DNA of 64,000 nt, from the NCBI GenBank assembly GCA_905479105.1, contig CAJQLE010000002.1, positions 310,001-374,000 of the forward strand, read 5' to 3'. This DNA comes from an uncultured Flavobacteriales bacterium. Its GTDB lineage: Bacteria; Bacteroidota; Bacteroidia; Flavobacteriales_G; Salibacteraceae. Both the position numbers and the translations under genes were made by a program. Below, piece by piece: positions 31,684-40,882 of this stretch. The notes under the pieces are model-generated. The model ran no database searches and was not told the origin of the DNA. It worked only from the letters and a program-made list of their open reading frames with translations. Numbering within the stretch: position 1 is the first letter of the stretch; every line of letters starts with the position of its first letter.

Positions 31684-33444
31684 ATGGAAGTTACTAGGCT
31701 TTTCGATATACCATACTTTCAATTAGAAAAATTTCCTCAAGATGATTCACTTGCTGCCAAGGTTGATGGCAAATGGGTTAAAACATCTACTAAAAGCTTT
31801 GTTGACCAAGCAATGATGGTGAGCAAAGCATTAGTCGAAGCTGGTATTAAACCAAACGATAAGGTCTCGATGATTTCTAACAATAGACCTGAGTGGAATA
31901 TCGTAGATGTTGGAATTCAAATGAGCGGAGCCATAAGTGTCCCAATCTATCCGACTATATCTCCAAAAGATTATGAGTATATACTTAATGACGCAGAGGT
32001 CAAGATTTGTTTTGTCAGTAGCACTGACTTATTAGATAAAGTAAATGAGGTAAAAGACAATGTTCCTTCCCTGAGGTTAATCGTCTCGTTTGAAAAAATT
32101 AATGGCACGGAACATTTTTCAGACTTCAAAGCTAGAGGTGAGAAAACTTCTACAGAAGACATAGAATCAAGAAAAGCTGCAATTAAAGCAAGTGATCTAG
32201 CTACTCTTATATATACTAGTGGAACAACTGGTAATCCGAAAGGAGTAATGCTTTCTCATAATAACATCGTATCAAATGTTATTGGCAGCAGAGAGCGTAT
32301 TCCATGTGATGAAAATGCAAAGGCAGTAAGTTTCCTTCCACTTTGTCATGTATATGAGCGGATGGTACTTTATCTTTTAATGTACACTGGCGTTTCGGTC
32401 TATTATGCTGAATCAATGGACACTATTGGAGATAATATTAGAGAAGTACAACCCCAAGTTTTCACGGCTGTTCCTCGATTACTAGAAAAGGTATTTGATA
32501 AAATTATGACCAAGGGGTCAGAACTTACTGGTATTAAAAGATCTCTATTTTTCTGGGCTGTGGCCTTAGCTGAAAACTGGAAACCTTATGGTGAAAATGG
32601 TGCTTGGTACGAATTTAAGCTTGGTATTGCCAATAAATTGATCTTCAATAAATGGCGAGAAGCACTAGGGGGTAATGTAGAAGTAATAGCTAGCGGTAGT
32701 GCCGCCCTTCAGCCTCGTTTGGCATCCATTTTCTGTGCTGCTCAAATTCCAATATTAGAAGGTTATGGACTTACTGAAACATCTCCTGTCGCATCCGTAA
32801 ATTCCTTTGTTGATCGCGGTTTCATGCTTGGCACAACCGGACGGAAGTTACATAACGTTGAAATTAAAATTGCTGAAGACGGTGAAATTCTAATCAAAGG
32901 TCCTAACGTGATGATGGGATATTACAATCAACCAGAATTGACGCGTCAAGTCTTGTCAGAAGACGGATGGTTCAGCACTGGCGATATAGGCACATTAGTA
33001 GATGGCCAATATCTAAAAATCACCGACCGTAAAAAAGAAATTTTCAAAACCTCAGGAGGAAAGTATGTTGCTCCACAACCGATGGAAAACACCTATAAAT
33101 CCTCCCGATTCATTGATCAAATCATGGTGATTGGTGAAAATCAAAAACATCCAGCTGCATTGATTGTGCCAGATTTAGACTTCTGCAAGGATTGGTGTAA
33201 CAGGAAAGGATATAACTGTCAGAGCCAAGCAGACCTTTCAACGAATGAAAAACTAAAGCAGCGTATTTGGGAGGAAATTGATAAGATGAATCAGGGTTAT
33301 GGTAAGTTCGAACAAGTCAAGAAGATTGAACTTTGTGAATCTGCATGGGCCATTGATTCTGGTGAACTCACACCCTCTCTAAAACTGAAAAGGAAATTTA
33401 TAATGGCAAAATATGCCCATTTGGTTGATGAAATCTACACCTAA
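31684..33444 (+). CDS. Long-chain fatty acid-CoA ligase, AMP-binding family
   Basis: The protein has 586 residues. It activates fatty acids to acyl-CoA through an acyl-adenylate. Motifs: LIYTSGTTGNPKGVMLSHNN (P-loop, about 172-190), LPLCHVYERM, EGYGLTETSPV, DGWFSTGDIG and ITDRKKEIFKTSGGKYVAP (adenylation and linker motifs). The arrangement is that of Bacteroidota FadD/FAA1-type synthetases. It is cytosolic or peripheral on the membrane. The following barrel-protein gene overlaps its 3' end. Confidence 0.92.
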   Translation: MEVTRLFDIPYFQLEKFPQDDSLAAKVDGKWVKTSTKSFVDQAMMVSKALVEAGIKPNDKVSMISNNRPEWNIVDVGIQMSGAISVPIYPTISPKDYEYILNDAEVKICFVSSTDLLDKVNEVKDNVPSLRLIVSFEKINGTEHFSDFKARGEKTSTEDIESRKAAIKASDLATLIYTSGTTGNPKGVMLSHNNIVSNVIGSRERIPCDENAKAVSFLPLCHVYERMVLYLLMYTGVSVYYAESMDTIGDNIREVQPQVFTAVPRLLEKVFDKIMTKGSELTGIKRSLFFWAVALAENWKPYGENGAWYEFKLGIANKLIFNKWREALGGNVEVIASGSAALQPRLASIFCAAQIPILEGYGLTETSPVASVNSFVDRGFMLGTTGRKLHNVEIKIAEDGEILIKGPNVMMGYYNQPELTRQVLSEDGWFSTGDIGTLVDGQYLKITDRKKEIFKTSGGKYVAPQPMENTYKSSRFIDQIMVIGENQKHPAALIVPDLDFCKDWCNRKGYNCQSQADLSTNEKLKQRIWEEIDKMNQGYGKFEQVKKIELCESAWAIDSGELTPSLKLKRKFIMAKYAHLVDEIYT

Positions 33445-34060
33445 CTCATTAACGACCCATCTTGATTGGGTATTAGTCATAATCATCTTTCTTTTTGCGC
33501 TGACGAATATCAAAGGACAAGAGCAGGTGAAGGAGTCAGCGCCATTCGTCAATATAAGTGGAGGTTTTGGAAATATTTATGGTGGCTATGGAACCAATGC
33601 AGAGTTGGGATCAGGCCATTTCGCACTCTACGGTACATTTGGATATGCTAATGAACGAGTGATTGACACCATTAGATTAAACTCTTCCTTCAACTATCAA
33701 CTGGGTCTTCGTTACTACTTTAATGTTGGCAGTGAGGTCTTGTTTCCTAGAATTGGCTTTGGATATGGCTGGGTTACCAACTATTACAACGAACAAATCG
33801 GGAATGTCAAATACGATCAAACAGTTTTCGGGATCAATATGCACGTTGGAACTCAAGTATATTCTGCAGAAGGGTTTATCTTCAGTTTTGACATTAACGT
33901 GGCAAGTAAGTATACCATATCAAACGAAAATAGACACCCCTTTTTCTACAGTCTATACGTTAGACCGAACATAGGGATTGGTTATGATTTAACTCGATTA
34001 TTCAGCCAGTCAAAACGCAAACGACATATTAAAAATAAGGCAATTAACCCTTTTGAATAA
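33428..34060 (+). CDS. Small outer-membrane beta-barrel protein, unknown function
   Basis: Start at ATG 33428 (an alternative at 33413 adds five residues). A signal peptide (LVIIIFLFALTNIKGQ) is followed by about eight alternating strands such as FVNISGGFGNIYGGYGTNAELG, FALYGTFGYANERV, YQLGLRYYFNVG and FPRIGFGYGWVTNYY, typical of an 8-stranded barrel. The basic C-terminal tail (QSKRKRHIKNK) after the last strand is unusual. The gene overlaps the acyl-CoA ligase gene at its start and converges with the response-regulator gene with a 17-base overlap. Confidence 0.7.
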   Translation: MKSTPNSLTTHLDWVLVIIIFLFALTNIKGQEQVKESAPFVNISGGFGNIYGGYGTNAELGSGHFALYGTFGYANERVIDTIRLNSSFNYQLGLRYYFNVGSEVLFPRIGFGYGWVTNYYNEQIGNVKYDQTVFGINMHVGTQVYSAEGFIFSFDINVASKYTISNENRHPFFYSLYVRPNIGIGYDLTRLFSQSKRKRHIKNKAINPFE

Positions 34061-34538
34061 AAAGGTATAGTGCTAGTAGAAAAAAGATGATTAGTGATAT
34101 TAAACCAATAATCGCACTGATTGACAAACGTGATTTCCCAGAATTACCATACGATTGATCGCGACTTAAAATTGTCTCTATAACCTGAATCAAATCATAT
34201 AGACTTTCATTAGACTTGGGAACAAATTTCTCAATACCCATTTCCATTACTTCATCCTTTTCCGCTTGATCTTTTATAGAGGACAACAGCACCACACTAG
34301 GACGAACATCCATAGAATTAATAACTCTCATGACATCCTTTGCTGACAGGTCATTTTCGAGGTAATAATCCAAAATAACGATTGTTGGTTTTAGCCTTTT
34401 TATAGATTCAATGGCACGAGCTCCCGAATTCTCAACATAAACCTGAACATTTCCCAAGTTATTTTTGAGGTAATGGGTTACTAGCAATGAAAATGTTTCA
34501 TTGTCTTCGATGATGATTATATTCTTTGCTTTAGCCAT
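34044..34538 (-). CDS. Response-regulator receiver domain with C-terminal membrane anchor
   Basis: The protein has 164 residues. Residues 1-125 are a CheY-like receiver: acidic pair Glu11-Asp12, phospho-acceptor Asp57 in VILDYYLEN, Ser86/87 and Lys108 in KFVPKS. No DNA-binding or enzymatic output domain follows; instead residues 139-161 (LSISAIIGLISLIIFFLLALYLF) form one transmembrane helix ending in QKG. The receiver would lie at the cytosolic face of the inner membrane as a tail-anchored protein. It is 15 bp downstream of ppx and probably in the ppk-ppx operon. The partner kinase is not in the window. Confidence 0.83.
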   Translation of the reverse strand: MAKAKNIIIIEDNETFSLLVTHYLKNNLGNVQVYVENSGARAIESIKRLKPTIVILDYYLENDLSAKDVMRVINSMDVRPSVVLLSSIKDQAEKDEVMEMGIEKFVPKSNESLYDLIQVIETILSRDQSYGNSGKSRLSISAIIGLISLIIFFLLALYLFIQKG

Positions 34539-34552
34539 ACTACGCCTGCAAA

Positions 34553-35458
34553 TTACAAAAATGCATTTTCAAGTTTGTGCTCTTTATAAAGCATTTTGAT
34601 CACTCCATCAGAAACACCAATCTTTGGGATATAAGCACTCTTTGCTTTGCTCCAGCGCATTACACTGGTGAATATTTTTCCAGCAGGTACAATTACATCC
34701 GCTCTATCAGGATTTAAGTAGAGTTCTTGAATGCGGTCTTCTGATGACATACCTCTCAATCGTTTATATAAATTATATAGCTCATCATATGAAACGGATT
34801 CACCATAATCCCTCATCAATAATTTACAATACTTATTGATATTTCCTCCGGATCCAATAATTGCTATCTCCTTATCTACTGTAGATTGAATATCCTTGAC
34901 CCAAGTTTTCATTTCATCCCAATCCCGATCGGGAACCATACCTAGCAACAATCTAATAGAACCAATATTGAAGGATCGAGAAGTTACCGCTTCATGATTA
35001 TTGAAAAGGGTGAGCTCTGTACTTCCACCCCCAACATCCATATACAAATATGTCTTATCGACATCCATATTCTCTCTCAAACCATTGGCATAGACCACTT
35101 CTGCTTCTTCTTTTCCAGAGACGATTTCTATTTTAATACCAGTTTCATTATAAACCTGATTAACTATTTCCACACCATTATCGGCCTCACGAAATGCGGA
35201 AGTAGCCAAGGCACGGACTTTCTGCGGACGATAAACATTCAACAAATGCTTAAACGCATGCATTGTATCAATAAAATCTCTGACTTTTTCTTCTGGGAAA
35301 TGTTGTTTTAAAAAAGCATCAGCGCCTAATCTTATTGGCACTCTAATAAGCGATTGCTTTTTATAAGTGACTTTAGCTCCATCTTCAAAGACATTGCTCA
35401 CCAAAAGACGCACAGCATTAGAACCGATATCAATAGCTGCGAATTGGTATGCTTTCAT
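34553..35458 (-). CDS. ppx: Exopolyphosphatase / guanosine pentaphosphatase family (Ppx/GppA)
   Basis: The protein has 301 residues, the short form without the C-terminal HD-like domain. The actin-like ATPase fold shows AAIDIGSNAVRLLVSN (phosphate loop 1), ALATSAFREADNG, KEEAEVVYANG, YLYMDVGGGSTELTLF (loop 2) and IGSGGNINKY. It removes terminal phosphates from polyphosphate or acts on pppGpp. The start overlaps the ppk stop by four bases (ATGA), so synthesis and breakdown enzymes are translationally coupled. Confidence 0.92.
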   Translation of the reverse strand: MKAYQFAAIDIGSNAVRLLVSNVFEDGAKVTYKKQSLIRVPIRLGADAFLKQHFPEEKVRDFIDTMHAFKHLLNVYRPQKVRALATSAFREADNGVEIVNQVYNETGIKIEIVSGKEEAEVVYANGLRENMDVDKTYLYMDVGGGSTELTLFNNHEAVTSRSFNIGSIRLLLGMVPDRDWDEMKTWVKDIQSTVDKEIAIIGSGGNINKYCKLLMRDYGESVSYDELYNLYKRLRGMSSEDRIQELYLNPDRADVIVPAGKIFTSVMRWSKAKSAYIPKIGVSDGVIKMLYKEHKLENAFL

Positions 35459-37524
35459 CCTTGTTTGCTCTTCTTTTTATAATACTCGTGCAACACGTAC
35501 TGAGAGCGAATATCCTTTTTCTTATCGGCTTTATCAACTATATATTTCCCGTCTGGCATGAGCATCCTAGCCTTTGTATTATCTGAAAATTGAATAGTTA
35601 ATACATCATCAATTTCCTTCTTTAGAGATGAATCGTAAATTGGACATGTAACTTCAATTCTTCTATCGAGGTTCCGAACCATCCAATCAGCACTGCTAAT
35701 GAAGTAAAGCGGATCATTATCATTACAAAAAACATAAATCCGAGCATGTTCTAAGAAACGATCGATGATACTAATAACCTGAATATTTTCACTTAAACCT
35801 GGAATACCCGGAACTAAGGAACAAATACCTCTGATAATCAAACGGACTTTCACTCCGGCCTTACTTGCTTGATATAACTTATTGATCAAATTATTATCCA
35901 CCAGGCTATTTAGCTTTAGCGTCACATAAGCGGGTTTTCCTGCTTTTGCATTCCTAATCTCAACATTAATAAGTCTAATAAGTCTATTCCTCAAGTAAAA
36001 AGGAGAAAGCACCAAATGCTTAAACCGGTAATTGGGCCAAATGGCATTTTCGAATAAGTCAAAAACCTTATGAATTTCACTTGTAATATCCTTTCTTGCT
36101 GTCATTAAAGAAAGGTCTCCGTATAAAGCGGATGTCCCTTCATGAAAATTTCCAGTTCCAACTTTAGCGTAATACTGATTAGCCCCATTCTCTTTTCGTG
36201 TGACGAGACAAATTTTTCCGTGCACCTTCATTCCAGGAAAACCGAAATATACTTTCACACCTTCATCCTCCAAAATATTGGACCAGTAGATATTATTCTC
36301 CTCATCAAAACGAGCCTGAAGTTCAAAAACTACGACTACTTTTTTACCATTTCTAGCAGCATTTATAAGTGCATTAATAACCTTGCTTCTGCCAGCAACG
36401 CGGTACAAGCAAATTCTAATCGATCTCACATCTGGATCCAATGCTGCTTCTTTTAAGAATTCAATCACATGATTGAAACTTTGATACGGATAGTGCAATA
36501 GCACATCCTTCTTTTTGATAGCTGTGAAATAGCTATCATACTTCTCAAGATGAGGGTGCTTATTGGGAGATAATTTTGTATAGTATGCTTTAGGGAGATT
36601 AATCTTAGGGAAAGACATCAAATCCTTCAAATTGTGATATCGTGCTCCGGGGATAAAGGCATCTTCATCCGTGGTCAAAGACATTTTTTTTGCTAAATAA
36701 CGCTGCATTTCCTTTGGCATAGCTGCATCAAACACGAATCGAACAGGAGCTCCCCTTCTTCGCTGCTTGAGACTCTTTTTCATTTTCTCTAGGAAACTTT
36801 TGGAAATATCGTTATCCAGATCCAATTCAGCGTCTCGAGTAATCTTAAAAGCATAAGCGTCAACTTTTGATGGCTTAAACACTTCAAAGACAGAATTCAA
36901 ATTATGACGGATTACGTCATCAAGGATAATTATTGACTTTTTACCTTCTTCTTCAGGAAGAACAATAAATCGAGGTAAAGAGGCAGGGACTTCGACCAAC
37001 GAATACTGATGCGTAGGCTTCTTGCCTTCCTTATTAATTGTTAACCATGCGGCCAAATAGATCGCTTTATCTCGCAGATGGGGGAAACCCTTAACCTGAT
37101 CAAGCATTATTGGTGAAATGACTGGATCAACTTTCTCATTGTAATATTCCTCTACAAAACGTTTTTGAGATGCATTCAACTGTTTCTCGCTTAGAATAAA
37201 GACATTCTTTGCTCTTAACTCTTCAATTATCTCTTGGTAAATCCGCTCATATTTTTGTTGTTGACCAATAGTGATTCGTTGAATCTGCGCAAGAATATCT
37301 CTAGGATCATCGTGTGTAGCTTCTATTTTTTCATTCAGGGCAGCCCATCTTTTCACAGAAGCTACTCTGACCCTAAAAAACTCATCTCGATTATTGGAGA
37401 AAATTCCAAGAAACTTAAGCCGTTCTAATAAAGGCACACTGCTATCTTCTGCCTCAGAAAGAACCCTTTCATTGAAAGCCAACCAACTGATTTCTCTGTT
37501 TATTATCTTAGGTTTTATCGCCAT
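35455..37524 (-). CDS. ppk1: Polyphosphate kinase 1
   Basis: The protein has 689 residues, full length for PPK1. It transfers the ATP gamma-phosphate to growing polyphosphate and can work in reverse. Domains in order: N-terminal helical domain (REISWLAFNERVLSEAEDSSVPLLERLKF), head domain, then two phospholipase-D-like catalytic domains with the phosphorylated His in GMKVHGKICLV and the second His in RFLEHARIYVF; ADWMVRNLDRRIEV is conserved near the C-terminus. It is the first gene of the ppk-ppx-receiver operon. Confidence 0.96.
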   Translation of the reverse strand: MAIKPKIINREISWLAFNERVLSEAEDSSVPLLERLKFLGIFSNNRDEFFRVRVASVKRWAALNEKIEATHDDPRDILAQIQRITIGQQQKYERIYQEIIEELRAKNVFILSEKQLNASQKRFVEEYYNEKVDPVISPIMLDQVKGFPHLRDKAIYLAAWLTINKEGKKPTHQYSLVEVPASLPRFIVLPEEEGKKSIIILDDVIRHNLNSVFEVFKPSKVDAYAFKITRDAELDLDNDISKSFLEKMKKSLKQRRRGAPVRFVFDAAMPKEMQRYLAKKMSLTTDEDAFIPGARYHNLKDLMSFPKINLPKAYYTKLSPNKHPHLEKYDSYFTAIKKKDVLLHYPYQSFNHVIEFLKEAALDPDVRSIRICLYRVAGRSKVINALINAARNGKKVVVVFELQARFDEENNIYWSNILEDEGVKVYFGFPGMKVHGKICLVTRKENGANQYYAKVGTGNFHEGTSALYGDLSLMTARKDITSEIHKVFDLFENAIWPNYRFKHLVLSPFYLRNRLIRLINVEIRNAKAGKPAYVTLKLNSLVDNNLINKLYQASKAGVKVRLIIRGICSLVPGIPGLSENIQVISIIDRFLEHARIYVFCNDNDPLYFISSADWMVRNLDRRIEVTCPIYDSSLKKEIDDVLTIQFSDNTKARMLMPDGKYIVDKADKKKDIRSQYVLHEYYKKKSKQG

Positions 37525-37746
37525 TGTATTCTATTACAAACGAAGGTAACTCTGAGTCATCACCGAAGCAACACCTACTCGAGCTCATTTAACGATCTGA
37601 TGATATTATGGACATCAAGAAATAACCAAACACCCTAAATCATCGTTGAAAACTCTGTTGATAAGCAAGGGACGAAGCGACTCAAAGCCGCGTTTAATAA
37701 GGTCTACATTTGGTCTAGTTAAAGAACCAACCTCTCGAAAGAATAG

Positions 37747-38289
37747 ATGTTTACTATATTTAAAAAGAAAAAGCTCACAGAAGACCAGCTGGCCAACTTC
37801 TTTGTAAACTCTATTGTAAATCTCGTGGAACAAGGATTTCAGGATGTAGTCGAAATCATTAATAACGACCCTGAGTTCGTTACCACACCAAATATTTCAA
37901 AAGAAGACTATGACAAGTTCCTTCTTGTTGTGGTTGCAGGAAATATTAAGTTAATGAGCGAGCACTTCGACTCCGTCAAGGATGTTCGAATAACTGAAAA
38001 GATATATCGCAAGCTTGGTTCAGCTCTTTCAGTTGAACCAATGACTCTAAAAGAAACTATTGCAAAATATCAATCTTGGATGTCCCGAATCAATCATCCA
38101 TCCAAGAACACGAGATATGCAATGTCAAAAGGTGTGTTTTTCAAGTATGAATTGAATCAGTTCCAATCTGACTATTTCCGAAACATGAACACTCCTAATC
38201 CAATTTTCCTTAAGCGATTAGATGAAGTCATTTCTCAGTTTCTATTTAATTGGAATGACATTAAGGAAAACTATAGAATTTCAAGCTAG
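37747..38289 (+). CDS. Hypothetical cytoplasmic protein
   Basis: The protein has 180 residues, without signal peptide or membrane segment. It starts FTIFKKKKLTEDQLANFFVNSIVNLVEQGF and looks fully alpha-helical, with a conserved-looking aromatic tract SKGVFFKYELNQFQSDYFRN. I recognise no family. The upstream 220 bases carry no gene; TACATTTG at 37705-37712 matches the -7 promoter element. The stop codon interlocks with that of lhgO (CTAG). Confidence 0.6.
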   Translation: MFTIFKKKKLTEDQLANFFVNSIVNLVEQGFQDVVEIINNDPEFVTTPNISKEDYDKFLLVVVAGNIKLMSEHFDSVKDVRITEKIYRKLGSALSVEPMTLKETIAKYQSWMSRINHPSKNTRYAMSKGVFFKYELNQFQSDYFRNMNTPNPIFLKRLDEVISQFLFNWNDIKENYRISS

Positions 38290-39503
38290 TCAAGCTTAAA
38301 GTAGTCCGAAGCCATTTTTCTTACTTCTTCACCAATAGCTAAACAAGCAGTTGCTGCCGGACTTGGCGCATTCAACACATGGATACAGTTGTCTTTGTAC
38401 TCGATTTTAAAGTCATCAATCATATCACCTGTTTTACTCAGAGCCATAGCACGAACACCTGCCCTCTCCTCATCTAAATCTTCCATTTTTAAATCAGGGA
38501 TCAATCGTTGAAGTGTACCCAAAAACAATTTCTTCGAAAATGCTCTGCGGTACTCCTCAATACCATAACGCCAATGCTTCGCAAAGAACTTCCAAGTCCC
38601 AGCATACTCCAAAGCATCAGCCGTATCTTTTAAATCAAAATCAGTCTTCTTATACCCTTCTCTCTTAAACACAAAAACTGCATTAGGCCCGCACTCCACA
38701 TCACCATCAATCATTCTGGTAAAATGCACACCTAAAAATGGGAATTCAGGATTCGGCACTGGATAGATAAGATTCTTCACTTTGTGTTTTGCCTTCTCAG
38801 ATAAGACAAAATAATCTCCACGGAATCCCAGAACAGTCATATCAAGTTTGACATCGGCTTTTTTAGCCAATCGATCAGCCTGAAGACCTCCGCAAAAAAT
38901 GACATATTTTGCTCGAATGTCACCGCGGTTTGTCTTTAGGACGGTCGCATTTGTTTCATGCTCAACTTCTTTTACTTCATGATTTAGCAGAATTCGACTT
39001 TTAGCTTGTGCATTCTCTAGCAATTCACCCAGCTTTTCTGTTACAGCTCGATAATCGATGATTCCCGTGCATGCCACACGAATACCAGCAATACCTTTAC
39101 AATACGGTTCAATTTCTGTGATTTGTTCAGCTGTTATCCGTTCTACGCCTTCAACTCCATTTTGAATACCCCGATCATAAATAAAATCCAAGTGCGGTAA
39201 TTCGCTTTCTTCTGTAGCCACAACAATTTTCCCGCATATATCATGAGCAATTTTGTGCTCTTGAGCGAAGCCAACCAGTTCACGTCTGCCATCCACGCAA
39301 AGCTTTGCTTTATAAGATCCTGGTTTATAATATATGCCTGAGTGAATAACACCAGAGTTATTCCCGGTTTGGTGATTGGCCAACTTGGGCTCTTTCTCAA
39401 TCACCGAAATACTGGCATTCGGATAAGCTTTTTGCAGCTTATAAGCTGTTGCCACTCCAACTATCCCACCACCAACTATTGCAATATCAAATTCTGCTAT
39501 CAC
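38286..39503 (-). CDS. lhgO: L-2-hydroxyglutarate oxidase
   Basis: The protein has 405 residues of the FAD-dependent DAO family. The FAD motif is DIAIVGGGIVGVATAYKL at the N-terminus, and HQTGNNSGVIHSGIYYKPGS is the specific LhgO/L2HGDH signature. The C-terminal segment ERAGVRAMALSKTGDMIDDF is also typical. It oxidises L-2-hydroxyglutarate, a side product of central metabolism, to 2-oxoglutarate and passes electrons to the membrane quinone pool or oxygen. It follows the UMF1 transporter gene by 10 bp, so both may form an operon. Confidence 0.93.
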   Translation of the reverse strand: MIAEFDIAIVGGGIVGVATAYKLQKAYPNASISVIEKEPKLANHQTGNNSGVIHSGIYYKPGSYKAKLCVDGRRELVGFAQEHKIAHDICGKIVVATEESELPHLDFIYDRGIQNGVEGVERITAEQITEIEPYCKGIAGIRVACTGIIDYRAVTEKLGELLENAQAKSRILLNHEVKEVEHETNATVLKTNRGDIRAKYVIFCGGLQADRLAKKADVKLDMTVLGFRGDYFVLSEKAKHKVKNLIYPVPNPEFPFLGVHFTRMIDGDVECGPNAVFVFKREGYKKTDFDLKDTADALEYAGTWKFFAKHWRYGIEEYRRAFSKKLFLGTLQRLIPDLKMEDLDEERAGVRAMALSKTGDMIDDFKIEYKDNCIHVLNAPSPAATACLAIGEEVRKMASDYFKLD

Positions 39504-39513
39504 GTAAAATAAA

Positions 39514-40815
39514 TTAATCTGTTAAAGGTGATATACTCTTTTGAGGCTTCACCATGAAAAGTAGAAACAAACCTATAATGAAAAATGCCATCAAGACCAA
39601 GGCAGAATTCCTCATACTTGAAGTCATTCCTTCAATAAATCCAAAAAGAAATGTACCCACGACAATTCCTAGTTTTTCCAGCACATCATAAAAGCTAAAA
39701 TACGATGCATGGTCCTGTGTTTCGGGCAACATTTTAGAATAAGTAGATCGCGATAAGGCTTGAATTCCTCCCATTACCAATCCAACCAATGCTGCCAGCA
39801 AATAAAAGTGAGTAGGGGTTTTAATAAAATATGCGGTAAAACAGATAAACACCCAAATAACTAAAGCAATTCCTATCACTTTAATATTCCCCAATTTCTT
39901 TGATAATCCTGCAAATGCGTAGGCTCCGAAAACTGCAATGAACTGAATAATAAGAACACTTATAATAAGCCCAGATTCTCCTTGATCACTCCACTCTATT
40001 TCTTTATTGGCAAAAAGCACTGCCATAATTACGACAGTTTGAACGCCCATGCTATAAACGAAAAATGAACGGAGGAACCTTCTTAGATTAATTTGATCTG
40101 CTAGCTCAAACCAAACCTTTCTCAATTCTTCGTATCCTTTCCAAATAATTACTTTTTCTTTTGGCTGTCGACCATAAACATTGTCTGGAAGGTAGTGATA
40201 GGTTATTTGTGCAAATCCAGCCCACCATAAAGCAACAAGCGGAAAGGCAAACTTGGCAGGCATAATATTCGTTTGAATCAGTATCAAAATCGCAACCAAT
40301 AAAATGGAACTTCCCACATAGCCATAAGCAAAACCTTGAGCACTCACTTTATCGTGATGAACATTATCAGCAACCTCTGGTAAGAATGCATTATAAAACA
40401 CCAAACTACCCCAAAACCCGATACTAGCGATCATTACAAATAGCATAGAAAGCTCCAGATATTCAACATCGAAGAAGAATAAAAGTGCACAACCTAGCGA
40501 CCCTAGATAGCAGAAGAATTTAAGAAACGATTTTTTGCTTCCAGAGTAATCGGCAATACCAGAAAGAATTGGAGAAATAGCGCTAACAATTAAAAAAGAA
40601 AAAGAAACAACATAGCTGTAGATCTCTGTATTGATAAATTCATAACCAAAAAATTGAACCTTCTCATTTAACACACCTTCAACATCAGTGCTGGAAGTCA
40701 TCTTTTGATAAAAGATTGGAAATATGGCCGTACTGATAACAAGGTTATATGCTGAGTTAGCCCAATCATAAAAGGCCCATGCTCTAATCGTTTGACGGTC
40801 GTTCTTCTTTATCAT
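39514..40815 (-). CDS. MFS transporter, UMF1 (Atg22-like) family
   Basis: The protein has 433 residues with about 12 hydrophobic segments. The N-terminal IRAWAFYDWANSAYNLVISTAIFPIFYQKM is the hallmark of the UMF1 family (bacterial relatives of vacuolar Atg22), and GGIQALSRSTYSKMLPE is the matching motif in the second half. The family is thought to export small molecules, with amino acids the cargo in yeast Atg22; the bacterial substrate is unknown. It is cotranscribed with lhgO by position. Confidence 0.88.
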   Translation of the reverse strand: MIKKNDRQTIRAWAFYDWANSAYNLVISTAIFPIFYQKMTSSTDVEGVLNEKVQFFGYEFINTEIYSYVVSFSFLIVSAISPILSGIADYSGSKKSFLKFFCYLGSLGCALLFFFDVEYLELSMLFVMIASIGFWGSLVFYNAFLPEVADNVHHDKVSAQGFAYGYVGSSILLVAILILIQTNIMPAKFAFPLVALWWAGFAQITYHYLPDNVYGRQPKEKVIIWKGYEELRKVWFELADQINLRRFLRSFFVYSMGVQTVVIMAVLFANKEIEWSDQGESGLIISVLIIQFIAVFGAYAFAGLSKKLGNIKVIGIALVIWVFICFTAYFIKTPTHFYLLAALVGLVMGGIQALSRSTYSKMLPETQDHASYFSFYDVLEKLGIVVGTFLFGFIEGMTSSMRNSALVLMAFFIIGLFLLFMVKPQKSISPLTD

Positions 40816-40836
40816 TTGATCTTAGCGAAAATAGAG

Positions 40837-40862
40837 AAGCCTCGATCTCTCGAGGCTTTTTC
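40837..40862 (-). terminator. Hairpin terminator between ompA-like gene and UMF1 gene
   Basis: AAGCCTCGA, loop TCTC and TCGAGGCTT form a perfect 9-bp stem. The better T run is on the plus strand, while on the minus strand only TTCTCTATTTTC follows. Placement directly after the OmpA-family gene suggests it ends that minus-strand transcript, less efficiently than the other terminators here. Confidence 0.6.
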
Positions 40863-40882
40863 TTTGAATTTATTCTTAAGAC

